From the NCBI GenBank assembly GCA_016490735.1, contig JAEMWC010000054.1:310001-374000 (forward strand): a stretch of 64,000 nt of DNA, given 5' to 3'. The number at the start of each line of letters is the position of its first letter. Position 1 is the stretch's first letter. Below, piece after piece: positions 12,325 through 25,148 of the stretch. The notes below the pieces were generated by a model that was not told the DNA's origin, ran no database searches, and worked only from the letters and a program-made list of their open reading frames with translations. The DNA comes from Pachyseris speciosa. Taxonomy: Eukaryota > Cnidaria > Anthozoa > Scleractinia > Pachyseridae. Made by a program: the position numbers and the translations under genes.

Positions 12325-13529
12325 CTCATATTCAATGAATTTTTCGTGTACCTAACCACAGCTTTAGCTGAAATTTTTCATAGAAAAGTAACCGTTATGT
12401 GTAAAAAAAAGTAACTGAAGTTTTTGCATCTTTCCTAGAGAAACAAACTCGAAAAGTAAACGAAACAATTGTCAATTTTTAAGCGTTTTATCGGGTAGAT
12501 CATTACCGTTTTAGCGACCGTCTGAAAAGCAATTTAATTTTGTTTGGTAGCTAAAAAACTGATTTCGGTTCGTCGAAAAGCCTTTCGTAAGCGTATCATA
12601 AGCAAAGGTAAATGAATATTGAAACGAATTTCGCAAGATATTGTAAGTCGACGATCATGTGCAACAAACATTGAATCTTGTTTCGTTCGCTTTAGAGTAA
12701 CTGAATTGTCGCGAAGTCACTGAACACACAGCGTTGCAATGCTTTACAAACGGTGCCAAATTATGGTTCTGAATTTCAATGAGTGGCATGCAAATCAAAT
12801 TAACAGAGACAAAATTGCTTGTCAACAGTAAAGCAAAAGTCTCATCGATTCGCCTTCGTGTAGTAAAGTTAGTTGACACTTTTTACGTGATGTCCTGATA
12901 ACTTTACCAAAAGCTAAAACATGTTCATTTGACGTTTAATTTCAAAGACATTAGAAACATTTCACGTCTTGAGTGTTTGGTGTGGTCATTGTAGATTCAT
13001 GACAATTTGGCAGATTTTTGAAAGCCTCCCCCTCCCTAATACTCATAGAACCAGACATTGGTTTTGATAACTGTACTTACCTACTAAGAGAACAGAACAT
13101 AACCATGTAAAGGATCTCCCTATTGGACATAATCTGGCCAAATTTGAGTGAATGCCGAGTAGCAACCTACGAAATTTCAATTGTTTCGCAAAATGTTCAA
13201 CAGGCACGTGACGAGCACATATAGAACGATTTTACAAAGCTTGAATTTGTCATTATTGTTACAAAGCCATTGCAGTTTGTCGTTGCTTCAGTCTATGCTT
13301 TTAAGCTTCTTCCTTTGTTTCCCTTCTTTGTTCATTTTTTGCCAACTGTATTTTCTGACCAGGATTATGAAAAGGTCATCAAACTCGGTATGAAAACTGA
13401 AAGCAATCTTCCGGCACTGACTTGAGTCTGTGGAAGAAATCCTAAAATGGCGATTGAAATAAAAGCAACTTATAGAAGTGTGTTTCTGTAGTCCTGTTTA
13501 TTATACTCTTCGTGGTAGTTTTAAGTTGA
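12325..13529. other. No gene seen
   Basis: A+T-rich intergenic DNA between the element block and the satellite. No spliced coding structure could be supported. Confidence 0.5.
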
Positions 13530-15312
13530 GTTCTGAGTCATCCCTAACTATCATTTATTGATCCCTTTTAGCCATACACAAACACAGAAAAAAATTTCAA
13601 ATTTTGACCCAAAACCATCAGTTTGGCTGACTCCGGCCGTTTGGAAAAATTGCAAAAAAAATATCAAAACCTCATTAATGGTCTTTTAGCCCTTTAACCG
13701 ACTATAAATCATCCCTAACTATTATTTCTTTATCCCTTTTAGCCATACACAAAACCAGAAAAAACATTTTCAATTTTGACCCAAAAGCATTAGTTTGGCT
13801 GACCCCAGCCCTCTGGAAAAATTGCAAACAATTTCAAAACCTCATAACCGGTCTTTTCAGCCCTTAACCGACTCTTATCATCCATAAATATCATTTCTTG
13901 AGCCCATTTAGCCATACAAAAACAAAGAAAAAAAAGTTCAAATTTTGACCAAAACCTATACATTTGACTGACCACGGCCCGTTGGAAAAATTGCAAAAAA
14001 TTTCAAAACCTCATAAATGCTATTTTTGGCCGTTACCCTCCTCTACATCATCCCTAACTATCATTTCTTGATCCCTTTTAGCCATACACGAACACAGAAA
14101 AAAATTCAAATTTTCACCCGAACCATAACTCTTGCTGACCCCGGCCCATTGGAAAAATTGCAAAACATTTCAAAACCTCATAAACGTTCTTTTGGCCATT
14201 TAGCCTACTCTAAATCATCCCTAAGTATCATTTCTTGATCCCTTTTAGCCAAACAAAAACACAGAAAAAAATTTCAAATTTTGAGCGGAAGCAATAACTT
14301 TGGCTGAACCCGGCCCTATGGAAGAATTGCAAAAAATTTTATAACCTCACAAATGGTCTTTTTTGCATTTAACCTACACTAAATAGTCCCTTACTATCAT
14401 TTCTTGATCCCTTTTAGCCATACACAAACAAAGAAAAATTTCAAATTTTGACCCAGGACCATATGTTTTGTTGACCCCCGCCCAATAGAAAAATTGCAAA
14501 AAATTTCTAAACCTCAAATATCATCCTTGTGGCGTTTAACCTACTCTAAATCATCCCTAACTATCATTTCTTGACCCTTTTAGCCATACACAAACACACA
14601 AAAAAAAATTCAAATTTTGACCCAAAACCATAAGTTTGGCTGACCCCGGCCGTTTGGAAAAATTACAAAAAAAATTCAAAACCTCATAAATGGTCTTTTT
14701 GGCCATTAACCTAATCTAAATCATCCCTAACTATCATTTCTTGACCCTTTTAGCCATACACAAACACAAAAAAAAATTCAAATTTTGACCCAAAACCATA
14801 AGTTTGGCTGACCCCGGCCGTTTGGAAAAATTACAAAAAAAATTCAAAACCTCATACATGGTCTTTTTGGCCATTAACCTAATCTAAATCATCCCTAACT
14901 ATCATTTCTTGATCTCTTTTAGCCATACTCAAACACAGAAAAAATTTCAAATTTTGATCCAAAACAATAACCTTGGCTGACCCAGCCCTTTGGAAAAATT
15001 GCAAAACATTTCAAAACCTCACAAATTGCCTTTTTGGCTTTTAACCTACTCTAAATCATACCTAACTATCATTTTTTGATTCCTTTTAGCCATAGACAAA
15101 GACAGAAATAAATTTCAAATTTTGACCCAAAAAATTAGTTTGGCTGACCCCGGCCCTTTGGAAAAATTACAAAAAAAAATTAAAACTTCATAAGTGGTCT
15201 TTTTGCCCATTAACCTACTCTAAACAATCCCTACCTATCATTTCTTGATCCCTTTTAGCCATACACAAACACAGGAAAAACCTTCAAATTTTGACCCAAA
15301 ACCATAAATTTG
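13530..15312. repeat. Tandem satellite, ~170 bp period, about 10-11 copies
   Basis: The unit marked by TTTAGCCATACACAAACAC recurs at about 13571, 13741, 13911, 14080, 14247, 14417, 14583, 14753, 14921, 15087 and 15259. Each unit also carries CATCCCTAACTATCATTTCT and GGCTGACCCCGGCC. The copies are diverged and none is coding. Confidence 0.92.
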
Positions 15313-15320
15313 GCTGCCCC

Positions 15321-16937
15321 ACATACACTGCCCCACATACACTGTACATGTAATAGTAAAAGTTGAATAAAATAAGTTTGCAAGGATGGTATGATGGGAT
15401 TGCCTTAATCTAAACTGTACAAAAAAGAAGCTCAATAACAATGACAGTAACCATCCAGCTACACCCAAATTTGAAACCATGTGTTTGTAGAACACCAGCC
15501 ACACTTTATTGGAGTGGTGTTTTTTTAGTTGGAATATAATAGTCACCAGAAGTGATGTTGAGGCTATAGGATAGCCTTGTAAATTTTGGAAAGGATAAAG
15601 AAAGAGCTGTCATTATAACATGGCAATGCAGCACTGTTATTACACCATGCATAATGTAGTGGCATTGTTCAGGAACAAGCCAAGTAAGGTCAAACACTAA
15701 ATCATAAAACAAAATTGCTGCGACCAAAAATAAAAGTAGTACAATATTTTTATTCAACATCCTTTGTTGGTTTGTTTTCTGCAGTTATATAATAATTATT
15801 ATATAACAACTAACTGATATCTTTGATTACACTACTTTGTAACTCTGATTTCTAATATTTATTATTTTCTTATTTCTATTCTTCTTATTATATTCTAATT
15901 GTATAACGTTTTTGTTTTGTTTTTGTATCTATATCTTTGTTATAATTATAGAGTAAGTAAAATAAGTGTTATGGTATCTAACCGGACAATTCAACAAAAT
16001 GCAACGACAGCACAGGGTATATACACCAAATTAATGACAAAACCAAATAATACCAAACCCAGATAATTCCTGGGTGCCAACAGCAATTTGTAAAGGAACA
16101 CTTACAGCAACACGTTAAGCCAACCCAACAATTGCGGCAAAGAGCAAAATACAAAACTCCACATCATAAGCCAACAATCAAACCTCGCACTCACAGCGGT
16201 ATTGAAGCCAACCCAACAATTGCAACAGAGAGCAAACTCACCGCAACACGAAGCTTCAAGATTAAAGGTAACAAAATGCACATTAACAGCGTACAAATAC
16301 CACCAAAACAACAACAAAGTAAAGAAGATAAGACACAAAGTTAATAGTCCCAAGCAAAGGCTTGAAAACTGCAAACAGAAGTAATCAAGGACCGCCAACA
16401 ATCGTTCCATCCGCACAGAAATTTGTGGGGTATTCAACACCCTCAACTCAAACGGATTGATATGAAGAACGGCTGAATCAATCGACAAAGAATAACAAAA
16501 AATATAATCTTATATGATCAGTGTATGAAACCTCCTTTTATGGAGGCTGATGGTTACGTACTTTTAAAGAAAAATCCAAATGTTTTACGTTGACTTCGGT
16601 GGTACCGAAGGCAAGATGGCGGTCCCGCTACGAAACCCGCAACACAAACACAACAAGAATACAAAATTACACGCACAAACAATACACGAGTTTAAACAAA
16701 CAGCTAAAAACAACAACAACGCGTACAGACTTACGATCAATTAGCGAACAAAAGCGATATTAGCCCTAGTATTTCGTCTTTCTTAATCACTGTTGTCCTT
16801 ATTTCAATGGCGTCCTCACGCTAATCTGCACAAGCCAAGCGGAGGCGCTCATCCGTTGCTATGTGACGTCACACTGGCAGCGAGGAGTCGGTCAAGCTCG
16901 GCTATCAAAGAACAATAGAGTCGCCCCCTCCCTCCTG
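15321..16937. mobile_element. 1.6 kb insertion splitting the satellite array
   Basis: The 9-mer GGCTGCCCC is present immediately on both sides (15312-15320 and 16938-16946), as expected of a target-site duplication. The insert has an A+T-rich half (15780-15960) and a G+C-richer right end (16780-16935). An open minus-strand stretch (16488-16102) is Cys/Leu-rich with no domain I recognise, so the element class is unknown. Confidence 0.65.
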
Positions 16938-17710
16938 GGCTGCCCCGTCCCTTTGGAAAGATTGCAAAAATTTCAAAACCTCATAAATGGTTTATTTGGC
17001 GTTTAACCTATTCAAAATCATCCCTAACTGTCATTTCTTGATCCCTTTTATCCATACACAAACACAGAAAAAAATTTCAAGTTTTCACCGAAAAGCATAA
17101 GTTTGGCTGACCCTGGCCCTTTCGATAAATTGCAAAAAATTTCAAAACGTCATAAATAGTCTTTTTGGCATTTAACCTACTCTATATCATCCCTAACTAT
17201 CATTTCTTAATCCCTTTTAGCCCTACGCAAACACAGAAAAATTTTCAAGTTTGGACCCAAAACCATAAGTTTGGCTGACTCCGGCCCTTAGGAAAAATTT
17301 CAAAAAATTTCAAAACCTCTCAAATGGTCTTTTTGGGCTTTAACCTACTCTAAATCATCCCTAACTATTATTTCTTGATCCCTTTTAGCCATACACAAAC
17401 AAAGAAATAAATTTCAAATTTTGACCCAAAACCAAAAGTTGGCTGACCCTGGCCCTTTCGAAAATTTGCAAAAAATTTCAAATCTTCATAAATGGTCTTT
17501 TTGGCCGTTAACCTACTCTAAATCATCCCTAACTATCTTTTCTTGATCCCTTTTAGCCATACACAAACAAAGAAATACATTTCAAATTTTGACCCTAAAT
17601 CAACAGTTTGGCTGACTCCAGCCCTTTGGAAAAATTGCAAAAAATTTCAAAAGCTCATAAATGGTCTTTTTTCCGTTAACCTACTCTAAATCATCCCTAA
17701 CTTTCATTTT
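16938..17710. repeat. Same ~170 bp satellite, continued, about 4.5 copies
   Basis: The same unit resumes after the insertion (TTTA-CCATAC at about 17050, 17218, 17390 and 17557) in the same orientation, then ends near 17710. Confidence 0.9.
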
Positions 17711-18164
17711 GTTTACCCGAAATCATAAGTTTGCTTTACAAGCTTACAGTAAGATCGTTCCAACTTTTGAGTCAGTCTGGATGAAATTCTTATGTGTGAC
17801 CATTCAAATTAAAGCCATTCACATACGTTCGTCCAGCTGTACTTCAGCTCCAGTTACCGGATTTGATTTCAAGATTGTTTACTAGTTTTCGCTGCAATAG
17901 GACGATCTGTCATGACGACTATACTGAACTTGAAGAGCCGCTTTTTGTAATTACTATTTCTTTAAAGTCGCCGTCGCTATGGCGTCACACCATTTCTTGA
18001 AATGCAGATTTTTGTGGGGGGGGGGGGGGGGGCTTTGTCGCGTAGGTCAGTCTTCCCGAATCCCCGATTATCCTTCGGACAAAGACGTAAGGCTGTTGAT
18101 TGAAAGGAGAAGGTTTTCATTTGGATGTTTTTATTGCTGTAAGATGGGTGGGGGTTATAGCGTA
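17711..18164. other. No gene seen
   Basis: Short intergenic stretch with an 18-base G run at about 18015-18032. Confidence 0.5.
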
Positions 18165-18935
18165 GTTGGTCTCCTTCGCAGCCGTTTTTAGGGTCGTCAC
18201 GTAACGCCCCTCCCCACTATCGGCTGCTCACTCGAGCTCTGCATTCCTTTACCTCTGTTACCGAGAATTAATAAAATGCATGTAATTCTTGGCAGCTGCG
18301 CCAATCATATTTCTCGTTATATTTGCCACCAAAAACACAACAAGACGAAGACTAGGACCAGGTTTCTAGAAAATGGAAGCCTGCTTCTTATTGGTCAGTT
18401 AAAGTAGTTTAAAGTAGTTTATTAATAAAACTCTCTTGCAGTAAAAAGAACTGAATTATCGAGTATATTTTACAATCTTAAGGCAACTATTATCTAAAAT
18501 ATAGTAATTTACAGTTATAACGATGATAATAACAATTGAATCACTTAAAATATTTAAATGTAAAAAAGTCCTCCACTCTCTTTGTCCTACAGACCTGCAT
18601 GTACCGGAAAAGATAATACTTTTGTGTTTTCTGCCTCAAGGTGTAGTTAGGCGCGTCTAGGAGTGGGCTGGGAAGCAAGTGGTGCAGAGGGTGGCTGGGG
18701 GACTTCATTTTCGCCATATATTTGTAGCACAAGTGTCCTCTTCTATCATGTAACCTATCTAGTTTACCTAACTTTAAGGCATGAGCATATGACTCTGCCT
18801 CGGGGTAGATTATGTTAAGCGCCCTTTTTTCACTCGCTCTATGAGGGAAAGGAATGCAAAGCTTGATTGAGCAGCCATTAGTGAGGAGGAACGTTGCGTG
18901 ACGACCCAAATAACGGCTAGGAAGGAGATTATAGC
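18165..18935. mobile_element. Palindromic mini-transposon, copy 2, split by a LINE fragment
   Basis: Matches 10260-10605: the left part is 18165-18403 and the right arm 18844-18935 (GAGGGAAAGGAATGCAAAGC onward). The roughly 440 bp between them is a LINE 3' end. Confidence 0.8.
18404..18843 (-). mobile_element. 5'-truncated LINE, C-terminal end of reverse transcriptase ORF
   Basis: The minus-strand open frame (18843-18543) reads SEKRALNIIYPEAESYAHAL, LDRLHDRRGHLCYKYMAKM, HPLHHLLPSPL and NYTLRQKTQKYYLF. This is the order seen in the extreme C-terminus of CR1/L2-type LINE reverse transcriptases in marine invertebrates. A 3' end with repeats of AAACTACTTTA (18403-18422) fits a LINE tail. Confidence 0.7.
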
Positions 18936-19086
18936 GTAGTTGGACCTGTTCATGATAATTTGTATGACTAGCTTCCAGGTACTCGAGCGCGTATTGCACT
19001 CGCCCGTGAGAGGAAGAGAAAGCCTGGCTACTAGGCTGCGAAAATATGAGACTGCAAAACAAACACTTCACACACCCTGTCTTGTG

Positions 19087-19092
19087 TTTATT
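19087..19092 (-). terminator. Poly(A) signal of the Ig/FN3 receptor gene
   Basis: AATAAA on the minus strand lies about 110 bp past the receptor stop codon at 19202-19204, giving a short 3' UTR. Confidence 0.5.
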
Positions 19093-19201
19093 CAAAAGAT
19101 GTTCAAAACATTTGAATCAGTGTAAGGGCAGCTGATGACATCAATAAACAAGAGAGAGAAATAGTAGCGTCTTGTGGTGGGCTTCTATCATACGACCACG
19201 T

Positions 19202-22200
19202 TTATAATATTTCTTCATTTGTGATCCAATCATCTGTATCGCCATTAAACGCTCTGAAATGAAAATGGAGAAAATTGAGAACTGCGCGATGAACTCGCTT
19301 GCTGTTCGTCTCGAATTCTTCATGAAATCACTGATTCTGATTCCTGTCTTTGCCTACCTAACTCAATAATGCTTTCCATCGCGCTCAGTCTCCCCATATC
19401 ATACAATTCATTGACTGTTAATGGCTGAGACCCGATGACGTGAAGACTTTCCAAGGTTTAATCGAAGGAATTACATAAGTCACGAAAGATTAGACGAGGA
19501 TCTTCCAATTTTACGAAGAGCATACACGAGCCCATAATTGCGCACTTCACTAAGAATAACCCACACATTCCCGAGGACCACCCGAATTAAAATTAGGATG
19601 ATCTACAAGGCCTACCTGTTGTAATACATACAACTTGTAGTAGAGAACAGAGCGTCGTTCTCATCGATTATGCTTCTTGTTTTTTGCTGTCCTGGAGGGA
19701 GCGAGTAGCCTCTCTTGTCATCCTGGCACCAAGTCACACACGCGTACATGCTCATCACGAAAACCAGCAATCCTATGATGCCTAGCGCCACGCCTAAAGC
19801 TCTTCTATTGGTAACTTGATAGAGAATCAAGGTTTTGCTGTCAGCGTCTGAAATATGTATTGAGAAAAAAATACTTTTGTGGCATTCCTTTGTAACGTGG
19901 TAATTTTTAAAGTAAAACCAGTTTGGAAAAGAGAACTGCAAAATGCCGGATTCAAACAACACGCTAAAGTAAACAACATGTTTACTCCAATTTACAGTTA
20001 TTAGTGTAGCTAAGAAAAGTTATTGACACCAGCGTGAATAACTCTACCAGCATTCAATTAAACAGTTTATTCCTGTCAAATAACCAAATAAACAAACACG
20101 CGCAAAATCGATGCTTAAGGTAAAACAGAAATTACCATCTCGGGTTTGGGTAGCCAATCAGAGGATGCGAAACCCGATATTTACTGGTTTACTGTATACT
20201 AATGTCAGTTAAATCTCTTACCTGAAGAGTTGGCAGCCGCTGACCAGAACACAAGCGCCCTGCTCTCTATCTGTTCGTACTTGTTATGCAGAGTAACGTT
20301 CAGTAAATACATACTGCCAGCCTGAAGATGCTCAAACATGTGAAGCCCATGATCCAGGGAAATATTACTAGTCACGTGACTCCAGTTACTGGATTCTAGA
20401 AGCCTGAGACTTAGGCTGACAACAGCGGAAGAAAATACACCATGATCTGTGAGACGCCACGTGACCTGCACAGACAGGTTAGACCTGTTTTGGGCTGACA
20501 CGCTTGACAGCAGTGGATTACGCTCAACTGTGAAAACAAGAAACAATGTCTCTATACAAAAAGATCGCGTTGGTCCCTAACGGTATCGATACTTTGTCTT
20601 CAAATGTATCGATATTTTCAAAAGTTTATCGATATTTTGCAAGAAACGATTTCCACAACTTCATAGGTGGAGACGGACAGCAAAGCCTTTCCATGTAAAA
20701 CCATGGATGACGCGGGGTACGAATCTTTTGCAAATACGTTCCTTTGATACTACTAGATGTTGAATGAATAGAAATTCGTCGGTAGGTGGTGACATGAACA
20801 GTGCGGTAGCTCTCGGGTAAATAGTTTTGAAAAGGATCAGGAAGTTAATAGTTTCTTTCTTTTCTTCTCAACAGTTCTCTGCTGAGTGCAATATTGTACT
20901 TATCCATGTGGTTTTCCACCACAGGGTTGAAAAGGTCAAAATGTTTCGGTAGGATTTGTTTAATTCTATTATCTTCTGACGTACACCTGCTACAAAGACA
21001 CGGAACAACAATACATTGTTTACTCAAACCCACTTTTCTTCACAATAACGGTGATGAATCTCGAAATGCTTTGATTCTTGGATCTAACTGCGCACTCATA
21101 GAGGCCTTCATCTTTTGTATGGTCTACCACAGGAACACCAAGCTTATCCTTGAAGATCACATGACGAGTATCATTGCAAATCACTAGACCCTCCTTATAC
21201 CAGGACAAGGTAGCGTTGGTAGCTGATACCGTACAGTAGCTACATCCAAGTCTTAGCTGTCCTCCCTCATGCGCAATTATTAAACTGGGCGAGGCTTTGT
21301 CCCTGATGAAAGCGATATCACCTATAGAATAAATTAAGAGAAAAAAGTAAAAAAAAAAACGTACATGTATTTATGAAAATGTGATAAGTTAGTATATGCA
21401 CCAGCTCCAGAATTTTTCAACTTTAGAACATAGAAGAAAGAAGAGTTCCAGATCTTTTATTTCACTTTTACACCAAATAGCATAGTGGGGAATGAGTTTT
21501 TTTTTTTAAACTTTTAAAGCATGTCGTTCGCGTACAAAATCCTGTTTAAAATCTCATATTGTATCGGAAGTTATGAATTCAATCTAGGATTTAAGCGCAA
21601 AAATATATTTTTCGGTGGTTTGTCTAAAGCTTATTTCACAAATTACCACTATATAAAGGTAAGTTTGTAAAATTCATTCATAATTCATAAAGCTATGACC
21701 AATCTACGAGTAGTATTTGAGTCACATGTACACCTATGTAAACCCCAATACAAATCAACTGCTGCATTAACTTTTGATACAAAGTCCTGCTCAACTAATT
21801 AGTATGCATTAACTTTTGATACAGACCTCTACTGATTAATATGACAAACTGGGCCGTAGCCGGACGGAAATTGTTGCCGAGGCAATGCAGGTAACAAGGG
21901 AAAAAAACACCCCAATATTCATTTATTATTTTCAATGTGTAGACTCTTACAGGAACCTCAAGGAAATGCTTACGCCACTGTGGAACAAGAGAACCTGTTT
22001 ATATTTTTGTTTAAAAAAAGATAAGGAACAAAAGTATACCGTTATTTCAACATTTTTACCGAAGCAAGTGCCTCGGTGCGCCTCACACTAGCTACAGCCC
22101 TGACAAACACAATCTATTGTGTCATTTCACAAGGACGATAAAACGTTCGCGTAAGATCTGCCTGAGCATGTGCCTGTCAGAAACATCGGCCCATACCTGT

Positions 22201-24182
22201 AGAATTAGTAGAGTTTCCACATTGTGGTGTCTCGTCGGAAACTTGAGAAGCAATACTTCTTTCAACTGGTACAGAGGTAGTGTTATGGAAAACGGTTCTT
22301 TGCATCATTCTGGGCAGGAGGTACGTCTTCGTTGGAGATGGCTGAAGACTATGAGTGACTGGAGACAGAACAGGGTGAGTTGAAGGTACAAACAACGCTG
22401 AAGTGTTCGTGGCATGTTTATTTTTAGAGTTTGCTGGAAAATGAAAGCAACAGTAATACCATAAAATCAATACACCCAAGTCTTCGAAAATTTACCCTCG
22501 AGAAGGGGAGAAAAATCATAGTCATAACCCCGTGCATTCATTTACCTTTTATTGTCAGTAAGGCCGTCGCACTTAAAAGAATTTCCCCATTTTCTCCTCG
22601 AATGATACAAGTGTAATTGCCACTGTCATACACTGTAAGATTTCCAATCTCCAACTTCGTTCCTGATGCAAGAAGCTTGTACTTGTGTCCATTGACTCCA
22701 GAGGCGAACGCTCCATTTTCAGATAAAACTATATCACAAGAGGCGTTGTGAAACGACCAGCTGATTCTTAGAGATGAAGTTCGATCGGTATCCTGGCAGA
22801 CAAATGTTGCTTTGGATCCTGGAAAGAAGATTGGAGGACCGCGCGCGAACAGAAGACTTCCTTAAATTGATGAACAAAATAACCGAATCAACATTTTTAT
22901 AGCCATTCAAAGAAATATGTTTCAATGAATTTCATTAGATTCACTGAATGCTGGCGAATTGTATTCATCCTTATTTCGAAATTCCGGAGACCGGGAATGT
23001 GCTCTCATAGAAGTTTACCTTTAATAGCTTGGGTTAGGCTTCAGTTGAAACGATCACAAGCAAGAATCAGAGTTAACTTTGAACGCAGTTAAGCCCCGTT
23101 CAAACGGGTTCAAACGGGTTGATGATAGTCGATGATAGTTTTAACTATCACGCGCGTTTGAACACGAACTATCATACTATCATGCACTATCATCGACTAT
23201 CATGAACTATCATTCACTTTGAACCTGCTCAAAAATCTCATGATAGTCGATGATAGTTTTTGCCGTTTGACCGCACGCATGATAGTTGATGATAGTTTCG
23301 GATTTCTCAACTATCATCGACTATCATGCGCTGTTTGACCAGGGCTTTATTGAAAATTAAAAAAAAATTGAAATATTTTTCCCACGTGTTTTTGCTTTTT
23401 CCCACTTTGATTACTCTTCGTCCTAATTATTTATTCTTATAACAGAAAAAGAAGGCTTAGCTCCTGTTTTCTGGAAACGCGCTTGACTTTTGCTGTTTTC
23501 TCACGGCAATGTTCCTCCTTTTTCGGGGTACAAACTTTGTTGCGGAGGTCAGATTTGCTTCCTTGAACTGAGAAAGATATCACAAATGAAAGACCACTCG
23601 CAGTGAAATTCAGTCGCGATTGAAGGAAAACGTTTCTTCTTTTTCTGGAAACATTTTTTGTCGACAACAACGAGGAAACAATAGACCCTTTTCATAATGG
23701 CGCCCGACAAATTATTCTTTTATTCTTATGATAATGAGCCCTACTAGCCTCGTCAGCATGTGCAAAATTCAATAGAATTTTTTCATTAAAGTGAGGTTAG
23801 TAGGGCTAATTAACACATATACAAAAGAATAATTAAAATCGTCCGCCATTATGAAAAAGGTCTATTAAGGTAACATTTTTTTCCGCGCAAAGCAATTCCG
23901 TCATTTCCCTCCCAATAACTAATTATAAATGAACAGATTGTTTTAGGTTTCGTCAATACTCGCATTAAAATTTACAGGTATTCTGTTATCGACAGTCTAC
24001 GCAGTTTTGGCCGATTAGTTGCCGGAAGAAAAAGTACGCTAAGTCTTATACGTAGACCAACCATTCCATAGTTGTCGCAAAATGTTAAACTATAATTGCA
24101 AACTAGAGACATCCTTACCTTGAACGGAGAAGCTCGAAAGAAAAACGACCAAGCTGTTTAGTACAACAAAGCAGGTCTTCAT
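19202..24182 (-). CDS. Type I membrane protein with Ig and fibronectin-III-like domains, 7 exons, complete
   Basis: Exons: 24182-24119, 22818-22546, 22433-22197, 21321-21034, 20527-20222, 19847-19616, 19253-19202. All have GT/AG ends and compatible phases, giving 483 residues. Order: signal peptide from MKTCFVVLNSLVVFLSSFS (residues 1-22); Ig domain 1 (23-112; Cys, ISW, and DSGNYTC); Ser/Thr/Pro-rich stalk with N-glycosylation sequons (113-191); Ig domain 2 (192-287; LGC, LSWYKEG, DEGLYEC); a fibronectin-III-like segment (288-389; QVTWRLTDHG); a transmembrane helix (ALGVALGIIGLLVFVMSMY); and a cytoplasmic tail of about 55 residues with two adjacent tyrosines (MYYNR). It should sit at the cell surface as an adhesion or recognition receptor. 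No ortholog is recognised, and the tail has no clear ITAM, ITIM or kinase. The last 17 codons depend on the final intron; without it the protein stops just after YYNR. Confidence 0.85.
23090..23352. mobile_element. Mini-element built of GATGATAGT units in the receptor's first intron
   Basis: The ends AAGCCCCGTTCAAACGG and the inverted CTGTTTGACCAGGGCTTTAT bound an interior packed with about a dozen copies of ATGATAGT/ACTATCAT. Many are paired as GATGATAGTCGATGATAGTT palindromes. hAT-type ends are possible. Confidence 0.75.
23680..23866. mobile_element. 187-bp foldback mini-element in the receptor's first intron
   Basis: AATAGACCCTTTTCATAATGGCG at the left is inverted at the right as CGCCATTATGAAAAAGGTCTATT (about 25-bp TIRs). 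The inner arms also pair (AGCCCTACTAGCCTC with GAGGTTAGTAGGGCT). Confidence 0.8.
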
Positions 24183-24741
24183 TCCCGATTCATCTTTAAC
24201 AAAGATTTATTTTACCTTCAGCATTCAGCGCCAACAGGGCTCACAACGGTATTTATCGCGGCACGACAGTTGTTTGTTACGACATCAGTTTGTTTGTTAC
24301 GTTGCGCGCGTGAAGTTTGAAGCCGCGCGCGCAGTTTGTTCGTCCCCAGGATCTCGCAGACCAAGTGACCAGTCTTGGATTTTCAATCAATCTCATCTCT
24401 TTACCAGTCTAGACTGGTGGAAAACTTCGGTCCGACTTTTTAAAGTTTGCATCCATTTTCCTTTTGGTCATCCGTAACCTAAACCATTTATGAAAAGGTT
24501 CCGAGAAAAACTTATCTTTGAATTTTGAAAATCGTTCTAAGGTAGATGAAACTGTCGCCGTCTCTTTAAGCCCTATTAAGTCCTGACAATACGTCCAAAC
24601 TTTGCAGCACAATGGCTGATTGATTTAAAATAAAACATTCATCAATCCAAAGAAAAGTTTGACAGCACTATCTAGCATAGGGTGTTAATGTTTTAGCACA
24701 CACAGCAATTTGCACATTATAACGTCCAGCCGACGGTTTAA

Positions 24742-25148
24742 GGTGGGACTTAAGGTGAATTGTAGTGAAATTTTAAGGAGTTTAAAGAAGGGATTAAAAT
24801 GCACAAAAATGTTTTGAAACACCACCAGACAGATGACACCCCACAAGGGCACTGAAGGTTGCTGGGGAACTGTTTTGGTGACCATCTACTAATTTTCCAC
24901 TTCAAATTCCAATTTTAAACCTTTATTAATCTTCAATATTCCCTATTTCCCTAAATTTAACAAATCCTTTGAGAATAGCTATCTCTCCCCAAATATGCCC
25001 AAAAATCACCAAAAAATTCACAAAATAACCCACAATACAGTTTCGTGGGATGATAATAGGGATTTTGGATTGCTTGAAACACGAACGAGATATTAACGTG
25101 AAATCCATGTCAAGTGACGCAAAAACGGTGTTTAGGTTAAGTCCCGCC
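24742..25148. mobile_element. ~400 bp TTAA-flanked mini-element
   Basis: The ends GGTGGGACTTAA and TTAAGTCCCGCC are inverted and flanked by TTAA (24738-24741 and 25149-25152). It lies between the receptor gene start and the KDM6A 3' UTR. Confidence 0.65.

Noticed and set aside
16102..16488. 128-codon Cys/Leu-rich minus-strand frame
   Set aside because: Antisense shadow of A/C-rich inserted DNA, with no domain or splice signals; kept only as part of the insertion.
13530..17710. CRISPR-like array
   Set aside because: The unit is ~170 bp with no unique spacers, and the window is eukaryotic; it is satellite DNA.
18541..19095. 184-codon minus-strand frame as a host gene
   Set aside because: It is a chimera of a mini-transposon arm and the C-terminal end of a LINE reverse transcriptase.
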